This document shows, piece after piece, positions 60,276-64,000 of a stretch of 64,000 nt of DNA; the first letter of the stretch is position 1, and the number at the start of each line of letters is the position of its first letter. The notes beneath the pieces were generated by a model, which worked only from the letters and a program-made list of their open reading frames with translations, did no database searches and was not told the origin of the DNA. The position numbers and the translations under genes were made by a program. This DNA comes from Macondimonas sp035325645 (GTDB taxonomy: Bacteria > Pseudomonadota > Gammaproteobacteria > UBA5335), in NCBI GenBank assembly GCA_035325645.1, contig DAOKZK010000006.1:1-64000 (forward strand), read 5' to 3'.

Positions 60276-60602
60276 GGGCGAACTCCTTTTCGAAAAACGA
60301 CGGTAGGCAACCATCATGATCATGGGCCGGTGTTGCACGATGATGAAGACCATTGGGTTTCACGCTTAGAAACGCTGTCCCGTTCGATATGTCCCGTCGG
60401 CATCCGCCTCAGTCGGCAGCGAGTCCGATCAGCGGCTCGTGAGTGCGCGGCGGTCCTGTCGTGAGGGATGGGCAGATGACGGCGCGCAAGCTCGCGGACC
60501 GAGCCAATCTGCTTCAGGCGCTGGTTCGCAAAGGGGTTAGGGCATGGCGTGGTCACGGCAAGTGACGCGTGGGGGTCGAAATGGCGCTCGCCGGAGACGC
60601 GT
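60276..60602. other. 327-nt intergenic gap, nothing recognised
   Basis: Between the divergent-side 5' end of the small secreted gene and the galE stop. Only a short 10-bp palindrome, CATGATCATG at 60315-60324, stands out, upstream of the small gene. The open frames in it have no family features. No RNA gene recognised. Confidence 0.6.
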
Positions 60603-61616
60603 TCAACCGCTCCGCTGGGCGAGATGGACCGTCGATGCCGGTAGGTTCCGCTCCCATTCCAGCGCACTGCCCACGATCAGGTCGAGGTCGGCATAGCGCG
60701 GCGTCCAGTGCAGCAGGCCGCGCAGGCGCGCGGGGTCGGCCACCATGAGCGGCAGGTCGCCGGGCCGGCGGGGCCGGTTGACGGTGCGGATGACCTGCCC
60801 GCTCGCCATGGCAACGGCTGCGAGGACTTCGCGGACGCTGCGACCCGTGCCGTAACCACAGTTGAGCGTTACCGATGCGCCACCCATGCGCAGATAGTCG
60901 AGCGCGAGGACATGGGCTGACGCAAGGTCTTCGACATGGATGTAGTCGCGGACGCCGGTGCCGTCCGGCGTATCGTAGTCGGTGCCGAAGACTTCCACGA
61001 ACGGACGCCGTCCCAAGGCGGCCTCGCAGGCGACCTTGATCAACTGGCCGGCTTGCGGGCCGCGCGGTCCGATGCCGCCGCCCGGGGCGCTGCCCGCGAC
61101 GTTGAAATAGCGCAGGATGGCATGGCGCATCGTCGTTGCAGCGCATACGTCGCGGACCATCCATTCGGCCATGAGCTTGGAACGGCCATAGGGATTGTGG
61201 GGCTCGGTCGGACTGTGCTCGCTGGCCGGCCGATCGAGGGCAGGCAAGGCGTAGACGGCGGCGGTCGAGGAAAACATGAAGTGCCGGACGCCTGCCCGGG
61301 CGCACGCCCCGAGCAGGGTCTGCGTCACGCAGGTGTTGGTCTCGTAGTAATCGAGCGGCCGCTGCACCGACTCCGGGACGCTGGTCCGGGCGGCAAAGTG
61401 CAGCACCGTGTCGATGGCGTGGCGACTCAACAAATCATCGAGCAAAGCGGCGTTGCCGGCGTCTCCGATCACGATCTGGCCGAATCGCACGTTGTCCAGA
61501 TGGCCGGTGGACAGATCGTCCAGGATGATCAGCGACTCCCCCCGCTGGCCGAGGAGGCGCGCGACATGCCCGCCGATATAGCCGGCTCCGCCGGTGATCA
61601 ACACGCTGTTTGCCAT
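60603..61616 (-). CDS. galE: UDP-glucose 4-epimerase
   Basis: 337-residue SDR of the extended type interconverting UDP-glucose and UDP-galactose. N-terminal NAD-binding GGAGYIGGH, active-site region SSTAAVY and catalytic YGRSK, plus RYFNVAGSAP. It would feed nucleotide sugars to the envelope glycosyltransferases seen elsewhere in the window. Divergent from argG. A promoter could not be placed with confidence. Confidence 0.93.
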   Translation of the reverse strand: MANSVLITGGAGYIGGHVARLLGQRGESLIILDDLSTGHLDNVRFGQIVIGDAGNAALLDDLLSRHAIDTVLHFAARTSVPESVQRPLDYYETNTCVTQTLLGACARAGVRHFMFSSTAAVYALPALDRPASEHSPTEPHNPYGRSKLMAEWMVRDVCAATTMRHAILRYFNVAGSAPGGGIGPRGPQAGQLIKVACEAALGRRPFVEVFGTDYDTPDGTGVRDYIHVEDLASAHVLALDYLRMGGASVTLNCGYGTGRSVREVLAAVAMASGQVIRTVNRPRRPGDLPLMVADPARLRGLLHWTPRYADLDLIVGSALEWERNLPASTVHLAQRSG

Positions 61617-61784
61617 GACGATGGGGTTGCCTGATCGAAGCGCCCTGAGTTTTTTGTGACACTAGCATAGCACCTGCGCCCCCCATACCGGACCCTGCGC
61701 GGTGCGGCCGTTTTTTGCTAGCATCGCGCCTTGCTGCGGCGCCTTCGGCTGCCGCTTGGATTTCGCCAGATCGACGAGGGTGAC

Positions 61785-62996
61785 ATGTCGACGATTCGCA
61801 AGGTGGTCTTGGCTTATTCGGGGGGGCTCGATACCTCCGTCATCCTCAAATGGTTGCAGGAACATTACCGCTGTGAAGTGGTGACGTTCACGGCCGATCT
61901 GGGGCAGGGCGAGGAACTCGCGCCCGCGAGCGCCAAGGCGTCCTTGCTGGGCGTGAAGGAAATCTACATCGACGATCTGCGCGAGGAGTTCGTGCGCGAT
62001 TTCGTTTTCCCCATGTTCCGCGCCAACACGCTCTACGAGGGCGAGTACCTGCTCGGCACGTCCATCGCCCGACCGCTCATTGCCAAGCGGCTGGTCGAGA
62101 TCGCAACGGAAGTCGGTGCCGATGCCGTGGCCCATGGCGCCACCGGCAAAGGCAATGATCAGGTGCGCTTCGAACTCGGTGTGCTTGCGCTCAAGCCCGC
62201 GTTGCGCGTCATCGCGCCTTGGCGGGAGTGGGATCTCACCAGCCGCGAAACCCTGTTGGCCTACGCCGCGCGCCATGGCATTCCCATCGAGCGTCAGGGC
62301 CAGAAGAGCCCATACTCGATGGATGCCAATCTGCTGCATATCTCCTACGAAGGTGGCATTCTGGAAGATCCCTGGGCCGAGCCCGAAGAATCCATGTGGC
62401 GCTGGTCGGTGGCGCCGGAGCAGGCGCCCGATGCGCCGCAGTATCTCGAACTCGATTTCGAGCGCGGCGATCTGGTCGCCATCGATGGGCAGCCGCATAC
62501 GCCTGCAGGTGCGCTGGCTGCCCTCAACCAGATCGGCGGCGCGCATGGCGTGGGTCGACTGGACATCGTCGAGAATCGCTATGTCGGCATGAAATCACGG
62601 GGCTGCTATGAGACTCCGGGCGGCACCATCCTCCTCAAGGCCCACCGCGCGCTCGAATCGCTCACCCTGGATCGTGAGGAATCGCATCTGAAGGACGAGC
62701 TGATGCCACGCTATGCGAGCCTCATCTACAACGGCTATTGGTGGAGCCCCGAGCGGCGCATGCTGCAGGCCGCCATCGACGCCACCCAGGCGCGGGTCAA
62801 CGGCCGGGTGCGCGTCAAGCTCTACAAGGGCAATGTGTCGGTGGTGGGGCGGCAATCGCCCGACAGCCTGTTCGATGCGCGTATCGCCACCTTCGAGGAG
62901 GACGCCGGCGCCTACAACCAAGCCGATGCCACCGGTTTCATCCGGCTGAACGGCCTGCGGCTCGCCATCGGTGCCCGGCGCAACGAAAAGCGCTGA
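61785..62996 (+). CDS. argG: Argininosuccinate synthase
   Basis: 403 residues of the type I ArgG: ATP-binding VLAYSGGLDTSVILKWL at the N-terminus, then DLREEFVRDFVFP and GATGKGNDQVRFE. Condenses citrulline and aspartate in arginine synthesis. GAGGG lies 4 nt before the ATG; 18 open codons upstream were left out. A long hairpin follows the stop. Confidence 0.97.
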   Translation: MSTIRKVVLAYSGGLDTSVILKWLQEHYRCEVVTFTADLGQGEELAPASAKASLLGVKEIYIDDLREEFVRDFVFPMFRANTLYEGEYLLGTSIARPLIAKRLVEIATEVGADAVAHGATGKGNDQVRFELGVLALKPALRVIAPWREWDLTSRETLLAYAARHGIPIERQGQKSPYSMDANLLHISYEGGILEDPWAEPEESMWRWSVAPEQAPDAPQYLELDFERGDLVAIDGQPHTPAGALAALNQIGGAHGVGRLDIVENRYVGMKSRGCYETPGGTILLKAHRALESLTLDREESHLKDELMPRYASLIYNGYWWSPERRMLQAAIDATQARVNGRVRVKLYKGNVSVVGRQSPDSLFDARIATFEEDAGAYNQADATGFIRLNGLRLAIGARRNEKR

Positions 62997-63006
62997 AACC
63001 GGGCAG

Positions 63007-63045
63007 GACGTCGAATGGTTGCGGTCTGCCGCGCCATTCGGCGTC
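63007..63045 (+). terminator. Long hairpin after argG, candidate transcript end
   Basis: GACGTCGAATGG pairs with CCATTCGGCGTC (12 bp, one G-U wobble), enclosing a second small hairpin GCGG-TCTG-CCGC. It begins 10 nt after the argG stop. No T-run follows, so the terminator call is tentative. Confidence 0.45.
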
Positions 63046-63079
63046 GTTGTGGGCACCCGCTGGATGCATTGAGCGCGGT

Positions 63080-63155
63080 TTTATATGGCAAATAAGGCTT
63101 AAGATAGCAATATTGATTCCTTTCTAAGCTAAGCAGGCCTTGGTAGCTTACGTAT
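63080..63155 (+). promoter_or_regulatory. AT-rich control region upstream of cysH
   Basis: The most AT-rich stretch of the neighbourhood, ending about 45 nt before cysH. It contains CAATATTG (63108-63115), GGCTTAAGATAG and TTTCTAAGCTAAG, a loose inverted pattern. LysR-type regulators such as CysB bind AT-rich dyads at cys promoters; that is inference. A -35/-10 pair is not clear. Confidence 0.35.
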
Positions 63156-63199
63156 CCGTCGATGTCTTTTCGGACGGACCATCTCCCGCGAGGCCTGCC

Positions 63200-63940
63200 A
63201 TGTCCGTTTCCTCCGTATCTCCGCTCATGTACAAGCCGGCTCCCGAGCGCGAGGCGCTGGACATGGATGCGCTGAATCCCCTTCTGGCCGAGGCCAGCGC
63301 CGAGCAGCGTGTCGCGTGGGCACTGGACCGGTTCGGGCCATCCATCGTGCTGACTTCCAGCTTCGGCGCCCAAGCCGCCGTGTGCCTGCACATGGTCACG
63401 CGCCAGCGGCCGGACATCCCGGTGATCCTCGTCGACACCGGCTATCTGTTCCCGGAGACCTACCGCTACATCGATGATCTGACGCAGCGCCTGGATCTGA
63501 ATCTCAAGGTCTACCGCGCGGCGCTGAGCCCGGCTTGGCAGGAGGCGCGCTTTGGGCGGCTGTGGGAACAGGGTGTCGAGGGACTGGATCGCTACAACCA
63601 GATGAACAAGGTCGAGCCCATGCAGCGGGCGCTCAAGGAACTGGGCGCGAAGGCCTGGATCGCGGGCCTGCGCCGCCAGCAGTCGGCCAGCCGGCAGCAT
63701 CTGCAGGTGCTGGGCAGCCAGAATGGCCGCACCAAGGTCCATCCGCTCGTCGACTGGACCGATCGGGACATCTACCTCTACATGACCCGCCACGAGCTGC
63801 CCTACCATCCGCTGTGGCACAAGGGCTATGTGTCCATCGGCGATGTGCACACCACCCGCCCTCTGGGCGATGGCATGACCGAGGAAGACACGCGCTTTTT
63901 CGGGCTCAAGCGCGAGTGCGGCCTCCACGAACGCGCCTGA
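63200..63940 (+). CDS. cysH: Phosphoadenylylsulfate (PAPS) reductase
   Basis: 246 residues. The start MSVSSVSPLMYKP was preferred because GCGAGGCCTGCC precedes it. PP-loop type region SSFGAQAAVCLHM, LVDTGYLFPETY, then WIAGLRRQQSASRQHL and the catalytic Cys in RECGLHER. The extra CC...CxxC cysteines of APS reductases (iron-sulfur) are absent, so it is the thioredoxin-dependent PAPS type. It reduces PAPS to sulfite and PAP, which CysQ degrades. Confidence 0.94.
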   Translation: MSVSSVSPLMYKPAPEREALDMDALNPLLAEASAEQRVAWALDRFGPSIVLTSSFGAQAAVCLHMVTRQRPDIPVILVDTGYLFPETYRYIDDLTQRLDLNLKVYRAALSPAWQEARFGRLWEQGVEGLDRYNQMNKVEPMQRALKELGAKAWIAGLRRQQSASRQHLQVLGSQNGRTKVHPLVDWTDRDIYLYMTRHELPYHPLWHKGYVSIGDVHTTRPLGDGMTEEDTRFFGLKRECGLHERA

Positions 63941-63947
63941 AGGCGGC

Positions 63948-63992
63948 GTGACGCTGCGGGGCGGACGGCTATAATCGGCCTTTGCCCCGCAG
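63948..63992 (+). promoter_or_regulatory. Candidate promoter with flanking inverted repeat at the right edge
   Basis: GTGACG and a perfect TATAAT (63970-63975) with 16-nt spacing. CTGCGGGGC (63954-63962) and GCCCCGCAG (63984-63992) form a 9-bp inverted repeat around the -10. It would drive a gene beyond the window; the dyad may be an operator. Confidence 0.45.
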
Positions 63993-64000
63993 GCTACGGT

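Overview
The window (64 kb, visibly GC-rich) reads as one stretch of gammaproteobacterial chromosome. Support comes from gene order and content: rpsF-rpsR-DUF2232-rplI-dnaB-alr, rpmB-rpmG-mutM, xseB-ispA-dxs, rhlB divergent from trxA-rho, cca-uppP, the EF-P lysylation genes (epmB, efp, epmA), a FimX-like c-di-GMP effector and a PAPS-type CysH. I cannot name the genus. No transposase, integrase, phage module, rRNA or tRNA gene was seen.

Layout. Bases 1-2259 are the leader-distal part of a CRISPR array of 32 repeats (37 nt) and 31 spacers; the leader and any cas genes lie outside the window to the left. From 2398 come mnmG with a coupled peptide-binding lipoprotein gene, then rpmB-rpmG, mutM and the rpsF-to-alr group. 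On the minus strand from about 21 kb down to 12 kb lies a GlgE-pathway operon: glgB, glgE, a treS-maltokinase fusion and an MscS-type channel. It would convert trehalose through maltose-1-phosphate into branched alpha-glucan, which fits osmotic or carbon-storage physiology. Isoprenoid genes (xseB-ispA-dxs), htpX, a FimX-like protein, the EF-P module, nudC and an acyl-CoA ligase follow.

Bases 33.5-41.2 kb hold an envelope-glycosylation cluster: four GT-C (family 39-like) membrane glycosyltransferases, one GT2 polyprenyl-phosphate sugar transferase and a small LAB_N membrane protein, most of them overlapping or nearly so. Then come a pteridine-reductase-like SDR, a MidA-like methyltransferase, a class II cytochrome c, uppP, cca and a PQQ-type sugar dehydrogenase. 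At 47.5 kb a selenoprotein-W-like (Rdx) gene, missed by simple ORF finding, carries two compensating frameshifts. Right of it are a DUF2905 protein, an outer-membrane protein, trxA-rho-O-methyltransferase, rhlB-cysQ, dsbB, a thioesterase, olsB-olsA for ornithine lipid, two small cytochromes c, an SDR, a MaoC hydratase, bcp, a small unknown secreted protein, galE, argG and cysH.

The points most worth checking are the frameshifted Rdx gene, the GT-C cluster, the rho leader (C-rich rut-like stretch plus a strong hairpin), the candidate S6:S18 leader of rpsF, and the CRISPR array with its two adjacent spacers that each seem to span a ribosome binding site and start codon. I found no clearly new system. 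All functions are read from motifs and gene order; no database search was possible.
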